Shown: positions 11,801 through 22,820 of the stretch, in pieces | How the letters are laid out: each line of letters opens with the position of its first letter | Numbering within the stretch: position 1 is the first letter of the stretch | Assembly (NCBI GenBank): GCA_973895155.1 | Contig: OZ316895.1 | Span: 13,144,001 to 13,208,000, forward strand | Length of the DNA stretch: 64,000 nucleotides | Reading direction: 5' to 3' | From: Marsupella aquatica | Lineage: Eukaryota > Marchantiophyta | The notes under the pieces: generated by a model | What the model saw: only the letters and a program-made list of their open reading frames with translations | Database searches by the model: none | Told to the model about the DNA's origin: nothing | Program-made: the position numbers and the translations under genes

Positions 11801-14151
11801 GTCAGTAACGCCAGCTGCATTTATCTCATTCAAGAATAGGTGGGCAGCAGCTGTGTGTTCTCAAACCAAGCAAGCAAAAGACTCATCAACGTGGCTGACG
11901 GAATGGGCTCCAGAGCCCCGTGATGTGTACTGGTCAAACTTGCCCATTCCATATCTGCAACTAAATTCGCGTAGGCTAATTAGCCTGGTCCTGCTCGTGG
12001 TTATCATCATTTTCTTCCTTATTCCGGTGACATTCGTGCAATCACTGGCCAATCTGGACAAAATTGAAAGGAATCTTCCTTGGCTCAGGCCACTCATTGA
12101 CTTGTAAGTTGTTTTGCCTTCGTCTCGACAACTGATTTCGATGTTCGCTTCACTGTACAAAATGGTCGTCTTGACTTACTGTTGTTGAATTCAAAATTTC
12201 CATTACGAGAATAAACATATAAGAACATATCCGGTCGGCTGAATCTGAGCAATTCACGTTTGGTGTTGCAGGGGATTGATAAAGTCAATACTGACAGGTT
12301 TTTTACCCGGCTTGTCCTTGAAGATATTCTTGGCAATCATGCCAACGATTGTCTGGTACTTGGCAGTATTGGAGGGCCACGTTTCCTATTCAAGGATTGA
12401 AAAGCACGCCTGTATCAACTACCTATTGTTCATGCTTGTAAATGTCTTCTTGGGAAATCTTCTCACAGGCTCAGCAGCCGAACAGCTGAAGCTTTTTATC
12501 CAGACTCCAACTTCGTATGTAACTCCTTATTTTATCTGCACAGATTTCTAATGAATGTGTTGTTTGTTGTCCATTCCATGCCTACTAAACGATCATGCTT
12601 TTTTAGTTGGTATGATTTCCCTGGCATGCCTTAGGTTGAAATTCACGTGAGGGCTTCAGGAATCGAAGAATGTGCTGGTATGGATTTATGTATGTATGGT
12701 GGTTTGTCACGAAAATATACTTATCCCAATAGACGAATTTTATTTTTCTTGGTCCAAGCGCTAAGTTGGAAGCGATACTTTGGCAGGATTCCTAATGTTC
12801 TTGGCCAGGGCATTGCTCAGAGAGCGACCTTCTTTATCACATATATTATGGTCGATGGTTGGACGAACACTGCAGGGGATCTCGTTCGGACAATACCGTT
12901 TCTTTTCTACCACTTCCAAAATGCAACTATGGTGCGGACTGAGGTCGACAGAGACAAGGCCACTCCAATCGGTTTCATTAGATATACAATTGCACTACCT
13001 CGATTGGGCCTTTATTTCCTGCTGGGTTTTGTGTATTCCACAATATCACCATTGATTCTACCCTTCATAATTGTTTACCTCGGAGCTGCATATGTTGTCT
13101 ATCGAAACCAGGTGATTAGCTCTCTCTTTGAGATTCTTTCAAAGTCATTTCTTCTTCACCTGGCCACTCTAAAGCTGCACACTTCGTCTAAAGTGCTGGC
13201 TTTAGGCTTTCAGGTGTTCAATAGCAGACCTGAGCTTTTGCTAGTGCTGGCTTTCGTTGAGCAACCACAGATTCGTATGAAAACTGATGTCTTTGAGGTG
13301 AATGGTTTTGGGATGTCAGATTATAAACGCATACGAACAGAAGTATGAAAGTGCAGGCGCGTATTGGCCAGTCATGTTCGCATACGCCATCATCGGTCTT
13401 GTGACAATGCATTTCACCTTGATTGGATTAATGGCTCTGAAGCATGCAGTAGCATCAACCCCGTTTTTGATACCTCTGCCAATCTGCACGATTTTGTTCT
13501 GGTATTATTGCAGATCCAGATTTGAAAATGCATTTCGCTGCTATCCATTAGAGGTCAGCCTTGAACAAATCCATCCCTCTCAAGCAAGAGTTTACATCGC
13601 TTTGGCTAACGATTTTTGTTGCAATGACCTTGACATGTTCGTGTAGCTTTTGATTATTAGGTCTGCCCTTTTGTGCGAGATTAAATAAGGGAGGATCCAT
13701 TGAGTGCATTTTTTTGGAACAGTTTTGTCATCAAATCGTATCTTTTCCGATTGTCCTAATAATAGTGTCTGGACAGGAAGCAAAAGCAAAAGATATTATT
13801 GAAAGGGCGCGTGAGCCGGACCTCGATTGCTCACAGTTTCTGGAGACAGCATATATGCATCCGGCCCTCAAAGCAGCGCTCACAGGAGAGGGAGACATGG
13901 ATGAGAGCGATTCAGAGGAAGCTGTGGCCCAGATTCGGAACAGTCCGGTCTTTCCTGGCCGAAATAGTGACAATGGTAGCTCGAGCAGTAGAGGCTCGTC
14001 AACAGAGAGGAAACTATTGTCTTCAAGGGGTTCACCATCGAGTCGTCCATTGACGCCAAGTCGGTTAATGTCTTCTGAGAGTTCAACACCGATTCGGCAG
14101 GGAAGTTTGCAAGAAAGCGCACCGGTAGGAAAAGAGTCATCTAATGTCTAG
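8864..14151 (+). CDS. CSC1/OSCA-like hyperosmolality-gated calcium channel, 11 exons
   Basis: Exons by consensus GT-AG sites with continuous phase: 8864-9186, 9529-9690, 10136-10271, 10501-10602, 11041-11169, 11545-11625, 11763-12103, 12272-12514, 12787-13111, 13320-13553, 13777-14151; 2451 nt, about 816 residues. OSCA/CSC1 proteins (TMEM63 relatives) are membrane mechano/osmosensitive cation channels, typically about 770 residues. Seen here: first helix about 5-28; MPEAELIEHGGLDSAIYLR before the second helix (109-129); cytosolic region with RRPDQFT (201-207), ending in AAFISFKNRWAAAVCSQT (329-346) and WLTEWAPEPRDVYWSNL (355-371); then the DUF221/RSN1_7TM pore module, with FVQSL (402-406), FLPGLSLKIFLA (from 435), TFFITYIMVDGW (519-530) and YEQKYESAGAYWP in exon 10. 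The C-terminus after about 730 is Ser-rich (GSSSSRGSS) and longer than usual, a possible regulatory tail. The start context CAAGATGT is good. No frameshift or internal stop. Splice sites are predicted, not transcript-verified. Confidence 0.93.
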
Positions 14152-16046
14152 CCAAATTATAATAGTAAAGCACTCAAGAATGTATATATGGGGGCGCCTT
14201 AAAGCCCAGTAGATACACAGTCCCGAAGTTAGGCAGTTTTAGAGGTTCACTGGGCACATTGATTGACAGATAGAAAAATTGAGGCGAGTTCCGGTCAGTT
14301 CTGTATATGGTACGTCCCAACTTTTGGCCAACTCAGCATGTTTTTGTGCTCATCGAGCAATGTTGTTAGCTGGGAATGATTTTAGGCTGCCTCGCTATTG
14401 TACCATATTTTACCCCGTCCTAGCTTGAATTCAAGCAGAACCTGCGATCGAAAGCACAGATATTGTGTACGGCTTAGTGGAAAGGACTGGCAATTGTTTC
14501 CAATTTGGAAAAATTTACTCTAATCCAAATTCAAATGCCACTTCGCGTTCAGTGAGAAGGCTTGCCTTCAACCATATTCTTTTGTTTCTTGCTATCCGGA
14601 GGAAGTGGAGGGTGTTGAAACAGCAGTCCTGGCAGCCAATCTGATATCGTGTACCAAAAGCCCACTCCAGAGGCAAAGTTGCAACAACCAACTTGAAGGT
14701 GTTCGAAGCGTGAAGGGAGGCTGACTGCAGAAATTGTGGAAAGGCATGGTAACAAGGTCCGAATGACAACAAGCTTAACCCTTTATAAAGGAGGCCAACC
14801 TTTATCCAAGACAAAGCGAAGGACACGCAGAAAGTATTTTGGGTGTACAGTGACCAACTCAGATCGCCATAGTTTCTGGAGTTATTTGAGCTGAACAACA
14901 GTCCCGCATGATAAAAGAATCATGGCCAGATAATCAGGTGTCCTCGGATGCTTGATGGGGTTTGATCACAATTATAAAGCTGGAAGAAGCTGCCTGTGTA
15001 GCAGGAAGTATAGCTGGTGTCTAACATCACACGGCTCCTTGTAACGAGGACGGGTGGGATCAGTCCCCATCTTGCACGTGAGCCTTTTAGATCACTACTC
15101 TGATTGTTACTTACCATCAGGTGAGCAGTCAATATTCGTTATTGTTCGTGAACTTTATGTGATCATAGTGGCCCATTCTTCCGATAGATAGTTCCTCAGC
15201 GTCATCTCAGCAATGGGGCCCTTGCTCTTGTTATTCATCCTTACTTCATGTGAGCAAAGCCGGGTGGTGAGAATGTTTTTCTTATTGTTTCAACCTTCAC
15301 ATAGCCAGCACTAGTGGCTTTTCGGCTTTTACCTCAAAGCAAGAAACTGTAGTGAATCCTAAGCCATCGCAGCTATAAGGTTTCACCTGACGATTATGTC
15401 AGTGAATACGATCAGTTCTTACTCAGTGACTGCACTTTACCGATTACCATACTCCTGATGCTGATATAACTGGCTTCACGACGAGTCCTCGAAGATTTTC
15501 TACTTTGTGGTAGTTTGCCAAATGAGAGGAAATTCTGAAACAGAAGAGGTCATCACTTAAATACTCATCACAAACTTTGAATCAGGGTAGCAGAAGTTTA
15601 TACATGCACAATTGGTTGTCCAAGTATGTTCTGTATTCGTATCATCTATGAGCCATTTGGTCCCAGCACGTGCGATAATTTTCCCAAATAAATCCAAGGA
15701 ATTGCAGTGAGTGTGGTACATTGCGTTCGTATTTGTTTAAATCTATAACTTCAAATTCTTGTGTTTGCACGATACTCTTCAGTTACTAATTTTGGTGTTC
15801 TTCATATGAAACTTGAATCAATCTAGGTCGTGGTAAGGAGAATGAATGACTTTTATCTCCACAGAGACCCCACACGGCCCGAAAACTAACGCTATTTTTA
15901 CAGTCCAAGATTGCAAGGCAGACCAGTAGGTCAGCAAATAGGGAACTACTAAGAAGATCTAACTCCTGATCGTCACTAGGTGTCCGATCACTCTGGTGAT
16001 TTCTGTCAAAGCCTTCGGTGACGGTCTAACCAATTCTAAGGAGGAG
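14152..16046. other. 3' region of the OSCA-like gene and convergent intergenic spacer
   Basis: The channel gene (+) and the O-fucosyltransferase gene (-) converge here. Both 3' untranslated regions should lie in this 1.9 kb. The minus-strand frame at 14515-14898 shows no domain or splice context and is not called. No repeat or RNA gene was recognised. Confidence 0.5.
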
Positions 16047-17702
16047 CTAATGTAGAGCACACATGCAATCTGGTGCGGGATATGAGTAGATAGACTGAGA
16101 TGGTTTCCTAAGAGTCAGCTGGCCCATTCGCTGCTTATGACCAGCCCGCAAACCGTCTTGAAAATCAGACAAGCTAATAGTTCTGTTCCTAAACAATTGA
16201 GCCACTAAAACCATATCTAGTCGAAACGTCAATCCATCAATCTCATAGGCACGGTGAGCCACCAAAGCGTTGTGCATATTCCCTCTTGAAGCTGACATGA
16301 ATGCATCGCTGTGCAATGATACGTGATAGTCAATTGCTGCCAATTGTGTAGCTTTTCCTTTAAAAGGCTCAATCTCTGCATCAGTGGTGAGGCTATACTT
16401 GTCCGACATCAGAGGGAACATGGAACGCAGGTGAGCCATCCTGCCTTCACCTCCGTAAACCTTATAAGAAGCAAGATACAGTAGAGTACTTGAACGAAAC
16501 CCTAAGCCAACAAGGATAATTGCAACCTCTTCGGGTGTCAGAGGACACTTGCCCAGCTCACGAACCTTATCCATGGTATCCAATTGGTTGGACACTTTGC
16601 TATGCCAAACGTCTCGTCTGTATTTTGACAGTGCAAGCTTCTCTGCTCTACCACCTCCGAATTCACAAGCAGAATGAGCTGCCATATCTTTGTCAAATCT
16701 CAAGTGTAGTGCCACAAACTTCCTAGGAGACGCATGATCGAATCTCGTAATTGCTTCATTTGCATCATCCTCATCGTCAGTTGAAGTAGTGCCAAATACT
16801 TTCCAAGGTGCACTGCCCTGGAGCCGTAGAATAATCAGGTCTCCCAGATCTCTTATTGCAGGTTTGAACCTTAAAGCTTCAAAATTCACGCGACATCGGA
16901 GCCTCTGAACTGCTGGTGAGATACTTTCAAAGCCAAGGCGGTGTGAGAAGGGGGCAACGGCAGCTATTCCATGACTTTTTATGACAGGAAGGACTCTGTT
17001 CAAATACCATTGGGGACTTGCATGTGAAGGTGCATCCTTGATTCTAGTTTCACGCCATCCTGTGCCATAGTACTCTCGGGTACTCCATGCAAATTGAGCC
17101 GGTAACTCGGTCACAATGTGGACATCATTCTCCAAGGACCTCAAAAAATGTTCCACATCAAATATGTCTGCGAACGTGCTCTTGTCTTGCCAGACCGGGT
17201 TCACATCAAAGTGGGGAAGCACCAGGGTCACACCTAGTATCTTTGCAACAGCAACAGCATCACAAATCCCCATCCGCTGCTGATTAAGGCCTCCTTCTAG
17301 AAAAACCTGAAGATAACCTGCACTTGCACTTCCTCGAGCGGATGGCAAAGGTCCAGTTGGCGGATCTGGACAAGACCGGAAACCCTTTTGTGGGGGTTTC
17401 CACAAATCTTCTGGCTCTGGTCCAAACAGAAAATTCGTTCCGATGCCATCGAGAAGAAGAGGATGTCTGGCTTCGGAAACCTCCCATTCCACGAACTGAG
17501 ATGAGCGCCAGCTCTGAGGACCGAAACTTTGGGGCCAGAGCAAGGGTATGACCGTGATTGATAATGCCAATTTAGTCAGACCATTCCACACAAAATTCCA
17601 CCTATCCTTCTTTCCACGCATTTCTGCAGTCAGACTGTTTCCTGCTGCGGAGCTCTTGGAAGAATACAACACTGGACCCACAAACCGCTGCTCATCTCTC
17701 AT
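16047..17702 (-). CDS. plant GDP-fucose protein O-fucosyltransferase family protein (intronless)
   Basis: A single open frame encodes 551 residues of the plant O-fucosyltransferase (OFUT, DUF246-like) family. Members are Golgi-type GT-B glycosyltransferases using GDP-fucose; plant members are linked to cell-wall and cell-adhesion functions. Seen in order: a short cytosolic start; a single hydrophobic anchor at about 41-58 (type II topology); the signature GGLNQQRMGICDAVAVAKIL (137-156); DVNPVWQDKSTFADIFDVEHF (166-186); HLRFDKDMAAHSACEFGGG (333-351), the nucleotide-sugar site region; and the C-terminal block from KCPLTPEEVAI through YEIDGLTFRLDM (385-497), with DAFMSASRGNMHNALVAHRA. The length is normal and nothing is missing. 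An in-frame ATG at residue 28 (17621) is an alternative start, but the longer form is preferred. An intronless copy is less usual, as many plant relatives have introns, so retroposition is possible though no poly-A scar or target duplication was seen. The substrate is unknown. Confidence 0.92.
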   Translation of the reverse strand: MRDEQRFVGPVLYSSKSSAAGNSLTAEMRGKKDRWNFVWNGLTKLALSITVIPLLWPQSFGPQSWRSSQFVEWEVSEARHPLLLDGIGTNFLFGPEPEDLWKPPQKGFRSCPDPPTGPLPSARGSASAGYLQVFLEGGLNQQRMGICDAVAVAKILGVTLVLPHFDVNPVWQDKSTFADIFDVEHFLRSLENDVHIVTELPAQFAWSTREYYGTGWRETRIKDAPSHASPQWYLNRVLPVIKSHGIAAVAPFSHRLGFESISPAVQRLRCRVNFEALRFKPAIRDLGDLIILRLQGSAPWKVFGTTSTDDEDDANEAITRFDHASPRKFVALHLRFDKDMAAHSACEFGGGRAEKLALSKYRRDVWHSKVSNQLDTMDKVRELGKCPLTPEEVAIILVGLGFRSSTLLYLASYKVYGGEGRMAHLRSMFPLMSDKYSLTTDAEIEPFKGKATQLAAIDYHVSLHSDAFMSASRGNMHNALVAHRAYEIDGLTFRLDMVLVAQLFRNRTISLSDFQDGLRAGHKQRMGQLTLRKPSQSIYSYPAPDCMCALH

Positions 17703-18230
17703 GATGTCTTCTCAACTGCCGTTTCCCATTATGCTCAGACGTTCTCATCAACGAGATTGTCCAAATTGTGCACAGCAATGTTCAGGCCCTGTCTGAAAGT
17801 TTGTTGTGTGCGAGCAGGAGGGCGAAACATTGCTGTGCGAAGATGTTGCGAACATGGAGGTTTTTGAGAGAATGTAGCGTGATTTGTGTATAGAGTACTC
17901 AATCGTCCCAAGGGGGTTATGGGATGTAATCCCCTAGGGCAGTGAGCAAGATGGGGTTACAGCCATGGTCCCCAAGTGGCAATGGATTATCCTCCATAAA
18001 CCCCAAGTGTAGTTTTGCTCTATCTTTCACCCAAAAATTGTGCCTGCAATTAGTGAGTCTCTTGAAGTTGCGGGGAAAAAAGGAAAGAAAAAACACGGGA
18101 AACTACTAGTTTTGGGTCACGGGTCAGGAGTGTGCGGACATGCATTTTCATGTCCGCCGTCTTTTTTCCGGGAATTTGTTGTTGACCGCTACCGGAGGCA
18201 GAAAGGAGAGGTTTGAGACGCCCTGTTGAA
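17703..18230. other. upstream region of the O-fucosyltransferase gene
   Basis: It should contain the minus-strand promoter, but no TATA element stands out. Around 17950-17990 a diverged copy of the 138 bp unit (TTACAGCCATGGTCCCCAAG) is visible. Confidence 0.4.
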
Positions 18231-18489
18231 GAACCCTCCAATCTGGATTACAAACATGGTCCCCAAGTAGCCATTCACCCAACTAAAAGCCTAAACCGCC
18301 GTGCCAAATTGTACTAAAAATGGTGATGGGCACTTAACTAGCAAGTGAAATTTGTGCCTAAAATTGGAGAACCCTCTCCACTGGGTTACAACTATGGTCC
18401 CCGAGTGGCCATTCGCCCTAAACTAAAGCCTAAACCGCCAATGCCAAATTCTACTAAAAATGGTGATGGGCACCCAACTAGAAACTCTG
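18231..18489. repeat. 138 bp tandem duplication
   Basis: Starting at GAACCCTCC, the unit with ATGGTCCCCAAGTAGCCATTC, GCCTAAACCGCC and ACTAAAAATGGTGATGGGCAC is repeated at an offset of 138 bp (first copy 18231-18368, second 18369-18489). A third, more diverged fragment lies near 17963. Confidence 0.8.
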
Positions 18490-19559
18490 TTATGATAAAC
18501 TTTTCAAGATGTTTTCACAGATAACCAAGAGTCCCTCTAACCTGATTGTTACATGGCACAATTGGTAAAATATATGTTTACACTCTTGCACTATATGGTG
18601 AATCCATCTTCCAGTATTTTGTCTTATTGAAACTTCTTTTCTTGTGTATTTTAATTCAATGTGTCTTACCAAGGTGCATCCTTTGTATACTTTAGATTTT
18701 GAATTTAATCTGGCACCCATCTAAATTTTTCAATCTTTGATATACTTTTGATCATCCACCCTTTAACAAAGCTCACTGAAGTTCTAGCCATTAGTGAAGA
18801 AGAAATGATCTAATTAAAGTGCACTCCTCATGTCTTTCAGTTCTACTCATGGTTTTGTGTCCTAAATTTATGGTTTTAATTCATTTGAGTGTCATTACCT
18901 AAGATAAGTACATAAGTATCTTTATTGGTGTATAGTATGTGCAGAACTCAATACCATAGACTTAAAAATTTTCTGTTCATTATTACTTTTCTCTACATGT
19001 GTACTTTTATTCTTGTACCTTATGTGCATAACTTTTCAATGTCACGCTTCCTAATCAATGTCTTATTTATATTTGCCACAAAAAAATAGATCCCTATATT
19101 TCACTAAAAAACTTAAACATTTTGCTAGAAGACAAAATAACTTTTCATGTTCCAGGATGAGTATGCTATAATGGGATATAGCCACCTACTATGTCAACCC
19201 GCATATTTGAGGAGATATGTGAAAGGCACTATACCCATAATGGGGCTGTACATGATCTTAAACGTACATTCAAGGCAGGGACCACTTTATGACAGCCACA
19301 AATCTGGACATTGCTCCTTTTAAACAAATGCAAACTAGACTCTAAGTTGCCTTTTGGGGTTTGTCCCTCTAGTTTGTTCTTTAGATTTAATAGGCTTAGC
19401 CCTCCAAGCCTTTCTTCCAAAGAAAACCTCAAGCTTCAAGATGTACCAGATAATCCATTCTTGCACCTTCGTGCCGTCCACACATGGAGATGATACTGTG
19501 CCAGTGTGACTCTTGTCCTCACTCCTCCACTCATCTCATGATGCCACCAAAAAAACAAA
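18490..19559. other. intergenic DNA, no gene seen
   Basis: AT-rich, with no coding signal recognised in either strand. Confidence 0.5.
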
Positions 19560-19739
19560 AACTAGTCTCAAACCCCTAAACTTCATCTACCTTAAGTAGT
19601 CGTAAATAGTAATGAAGGATTGTACTCTTACCATGTTTGCATGCCTTTATATTAGGGGTCGCAAACAAATTGTGAGTGATTGTACTCTTTAATCTATTTT
19701 GCATGTCTTGGCATGTCTTAGTTTATATTAGAGGATCTC

Positions 19740-20958
19740 AAACCTCAAAACCTTATGTCCCTGAAGTAAAAAAATATACACACTTTTTATATACAAAGGG
19801 ACCAAACAGAGTACAAATGAACAAACAAAAGAGGGCCCAAGTGGACAAAACCAATCGAAAAAGAAGTGAGCAAAAGGGAACCACTAAACACCAAGAAAGA
19901 GGAACTAAAAGTAAGAAATGAACAATAGGGAACCCCTAAAAACCAAGAAAGAGAGAGAGACTAAAACTAACCCAAGCGGACCGAGGTCCTCATCATTCCT
20001 ACCGATTGTGGCAAAAAGCTAATGGTCCACATCAAGAGTCAAAACTAGATCGGCAAGTGGGATTGGAACATCCTCAAGGGGAGCTAGCCGCTGCGGAGGC
20101 ACACTAGCACCCACTGTAAGAGATCGACGATAGATGGCCCGAGCTTGAGCACGCTGTAAGGTGACTGAAATGCGTTGGCGAAAGTGCGTGGTCAAAATAG
20201 AAAGCGGGGGTCCGGTGGGACCCATTCGGCCATGAACATCCCGGGCAGCTTGCCGAAGAAGCCCATCAAACTGAGGATGAAGACGCCCAAATAGCTCCAC
20301 AGCAAGGGGGAGGAAGCTGTCGGATGAAGCTCGTGCAGCATATTTGGCCTCCTTCGTTGTTGCCGCACGTGACGCTGCTGCCCCTGCCGTAGTTGCCGCT
20401 GTCCCAATGATGTCTTGGCGCAATGGGTTTGCCACCACAACATCTGCCAAAGTACGTTGACCCTCACGGACCATGGTAAGATCCACCCGTAACCGCTGTG
20501 ATGGAGGACCAGGTAACTCGAGTACCACCTCCCGCCGCACGCATACCAAAGAGCCAGAGAGAACCTGAGCAGTCGCATCTCGCACAGCGTCGTGAACAAT
20601 AATGGTTTCACCTCCCAAACTGCACCGAAGAAGATGGACACCTGTGGCATCACAAGGCTTCCCACAAGTGCAAGAAGGAGGTAAACCTGCAAGAAGTGGG
20701 TGGGGCAGCCCCAGACGAAGACGCATGGCTGTGGAGAACTCCGTTGAAGACATCCGCAAATGAGGAATGACTGGATTGGCCTGAAGCCATCCACCTGCGC
20801 CCTTCCCTCCGGAAGAAAGAATCCGAGCTCGGTCCGTGTCAGGTGCCTCGGAGAGGATGCTGGAAAGGGTGAAAGTGTGCATACGCCCAACGAGGTCTGC
20901 CTGAAGACGAACGGGATCCAAGGATAACCTCAAAACCTCAAAACCTTATGTCCCTGAA
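19740..20958 (-). mobile_element. 5'-truncated non-LTR retrotransposon with 26 bp target duplication
   Basis: An inserted segment (19766-20932) is flanked by identical 26 bp direct repeats at 19740-19765 and 20933-20958 (containing CTCAAAACCTTATGTCCC). Joining the outer flanks restores one unit of the surrounding tandem array. The minus-strand frame covers only the C-terminal part of an element protein; the 5' side (right) ends abruptly at the duplication. The 3' side has about 250 bp of A-rich (plus-strand) untranslated DNA ending GTGTGTATATTTTTTTAC on the minus strand, with no classical poly-A. This is the pattern of target-primed insertion with 5' truncation. The perfect duplication and the open frame indicate a young event. 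Confidence 0.8.
20019..20933 (-). pseudogene. C-terminal fragment of a non-LTR retrotransposon polyprotein
   Basis: An open frame of about 304 codons without an ATG start (the first codon is TTG and lies in the target duplication), so it is the tail of a longer protein cut by 5' truncation. Seen: MRLRLGLPHPLL (70-81); a Cys/His cluster CTCGKPCDATGVHLLRC (88-104); HDAVRD (114-119); RLRVDLTMV (147-155) and ADVVVANPL (163-171), followed by KEAKYAA. The cysteine cluster followed by spaced Asp residues and a Lys recalls the zinc-knuckle plus restriction-like (PD-(D/E)XK) endonuclease tails of some LINE-type elements. That assignment is by motif only. No reverse transcriptase motif remains. It cannot be autonomous. 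Confidence 0.65.
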
Positions 20959-21500
20959 ATAGTCTGTGAGGGATTGTACTTTTAACATGTTTGTTGTCTG
21001 CGTATAAGGGGTCTCAAACCTCAAAGCTTTATGTACCTTAAGTAGTCTTAACCAGTACGTAGGTGAGGGATTCTACTTTTAGCATGTTTGATTGCTTGTC
21101 TTTAAGTGAGGGGGATCTCAAACCTCAAAATTTGATGTACTTCAATTAGTCTTACGTAGTCCTTTGAGGTATTGTACTTTCAGCATGTTTGCTTGTCTTG
21201 ATGTACTTTAATTAGTCTTTAGTAGTGACGGATTTTTCATCTTTTAGCATGTTTGCTTGTCTTTATATTACGGGGTCTTAAGCCTTAAAACTTGATGTAC
21301 CTTAAGTGGTGTGGGATTGTACTTTTAGCATGGTATATTAGGGGGTCTTACTTGGTGTGGGATTGTACTTTTAGCATGTTTGCTTGTCTATACATTAGCG
21401 GTAGGGGGGTCTGCAGGTATTTGTTTGTGCATTTATCAGAGGGGCTCGATTTGAAGTAACATAGGTCTCATCCTTAGAGGAATTGCACTTTTAGAATTTT

Positions 21501-22820
21501 GTTTGTCTTTACACAGACCCTGCTCTGTTAATTTTTAAGTTTATGTTTGTCACCCATCCTAGTGAGTAACTCGTACATTCAAACGTGATGTGATATCACA
21601 AATGTTGTGTTGTCAGGCCTAAGGGGCCTTTACAAGAATGAAGATACGCACAAGTTTTTTTTTCTAGACTGAGATGTCATCCCAGCCCTTAATTTAAGGT
21701 GGATTGTCATTATTGACTATAGAAGACTTATGGTGGCCATTTCACCACTGGTATGCCCAAACCTACATGGCAGTTGGTGGGTCTTGATTAGTCAAGCTTG
21801 GAGGGCTCTATGAGAACGAGGGAGGGCCTTCCAAGTGATCTAGGCCTAAGGACCCTAAACTTGGATCACTTGGAAAGCCTTCTGTCTTGATGAATCAAGC
21901 TTTACAGGAACAAACCCGATTTTTCACCCTTAGGACCCAACTTCAAAAAGCGGTCCAATTAGAATAAGGTGTTTGCGACAAAAAATAAAGAACATTGTTC
22001 CTTACTGTATACTTTTTATAAAGTAATATAGATATACAATAAGGTATATATAAAGGCAAACCTAGAGCTCTTTATAAAATGAGCATCAAAATCCAATCTT
22101 ACATCCCAACCTAAAAAATACAGTAAGTTAAGCATCCAAGGTCCCACCCCTCTTTATAAAATGACTGTATTTGTGTTTGGGCTTGAAAGGCAAAAGTAGA
22201 CCCATCCAATATATATTACAGTGCCCAAGGGCAAAAACGCCAAATCGGGAGACATGATGGCAAAGGCAAAGCAACCCATCCAATAGAGCATAGACTTTCT
22301 ACTTTGGAGTATGCGCCACTGTAGGGTAGCCCACAAGGGGGGACAATACCCAGGGACCATACCAGGAAGGAGAGAGGGTTAAACCAGGGCCACAAAGCGT
22401 CCAGCCAGAGGCTAAGGAGAAACCAGTACTCCCACCACTACACCTCACCCACACAAACAAACAAACACACGCATACGCTCCACACCACTTGCATGTGGAG
22501 GGGCCGGGATTGACAATGGGACCGCTTAGTTCCAGGATAATCCCCTGGCCAACTGGCCATAGCAAGTTGCTTAAATTGATGATATTGTTAAAATTGCACG
22601 TGCTATCCTAAAAAGTACACTAAAATAACCAACCAAGGATCCACCCATTGAAGCAACAATGTCAATTTGCACCCCAATTGAGCAAATCTCATGTAGATGA
22701 GTACTCTCGAGGACTTTTACTATAGTTTTCTGCTAACCAGCAGCCCCACATGGACTACATAAGTTAAGTTTGTATGTATTCTGATGGTGGAAAATGCCAG
22801 AAAGCGCCACAAAATGATGT
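21501..22820. other. intergenic DNA, no gene seen
   Basis: Contains a 12 bp-arm hairpin (21829-21875) and, at 22310-22560, a GC-richer stretch with CA-rich simple sequence (about 22440-22470). Frames here lack domains. Confidence 0.45.
21829..21875. repeat. inverted repeat, 12 bp arms
   Basis: TTCCAAGTGATC (21829-21840) pairs perfectly with GATCACTTGGAA (21864-21875). Just outside, GTCTTGAT..(A)TCAAGCTT occurs on both sides as a direct repeat (21781 and 21886). Confidence 0.7.

Larger units (their letters stand above)
19560..21500. repeat. degenerate tandem array of units of about 100 bp, interrupted by a retrotransposon
   Basis: The motif set GGGATTGTACTTTTAGCATG, TTTGCTTGTCTTTATATTA, GGGGTCTCAAACCTCAAAAC and TTGATGTACCTTAAGTAGTC recurs at least seven times, with deletions shortening later units. 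Copies lie on both sides of the insertion at 19766-20932, which split one unit. Confidence 0.75.

Noticed and set aside
20192-20890. Second minus-strand frame of 232 codons in the retrotransposon
   Set aside because: A shadow of the 304-codon frame in another phase, with no motifs.
22310-22565. Possible second SINE on the minus strand (A-box-like GTGTAGTGG, B-box-like TGGTTTAACCC)
   Set aside because: Box matches are weak and no A-rich tail or repeat boundary is visible.
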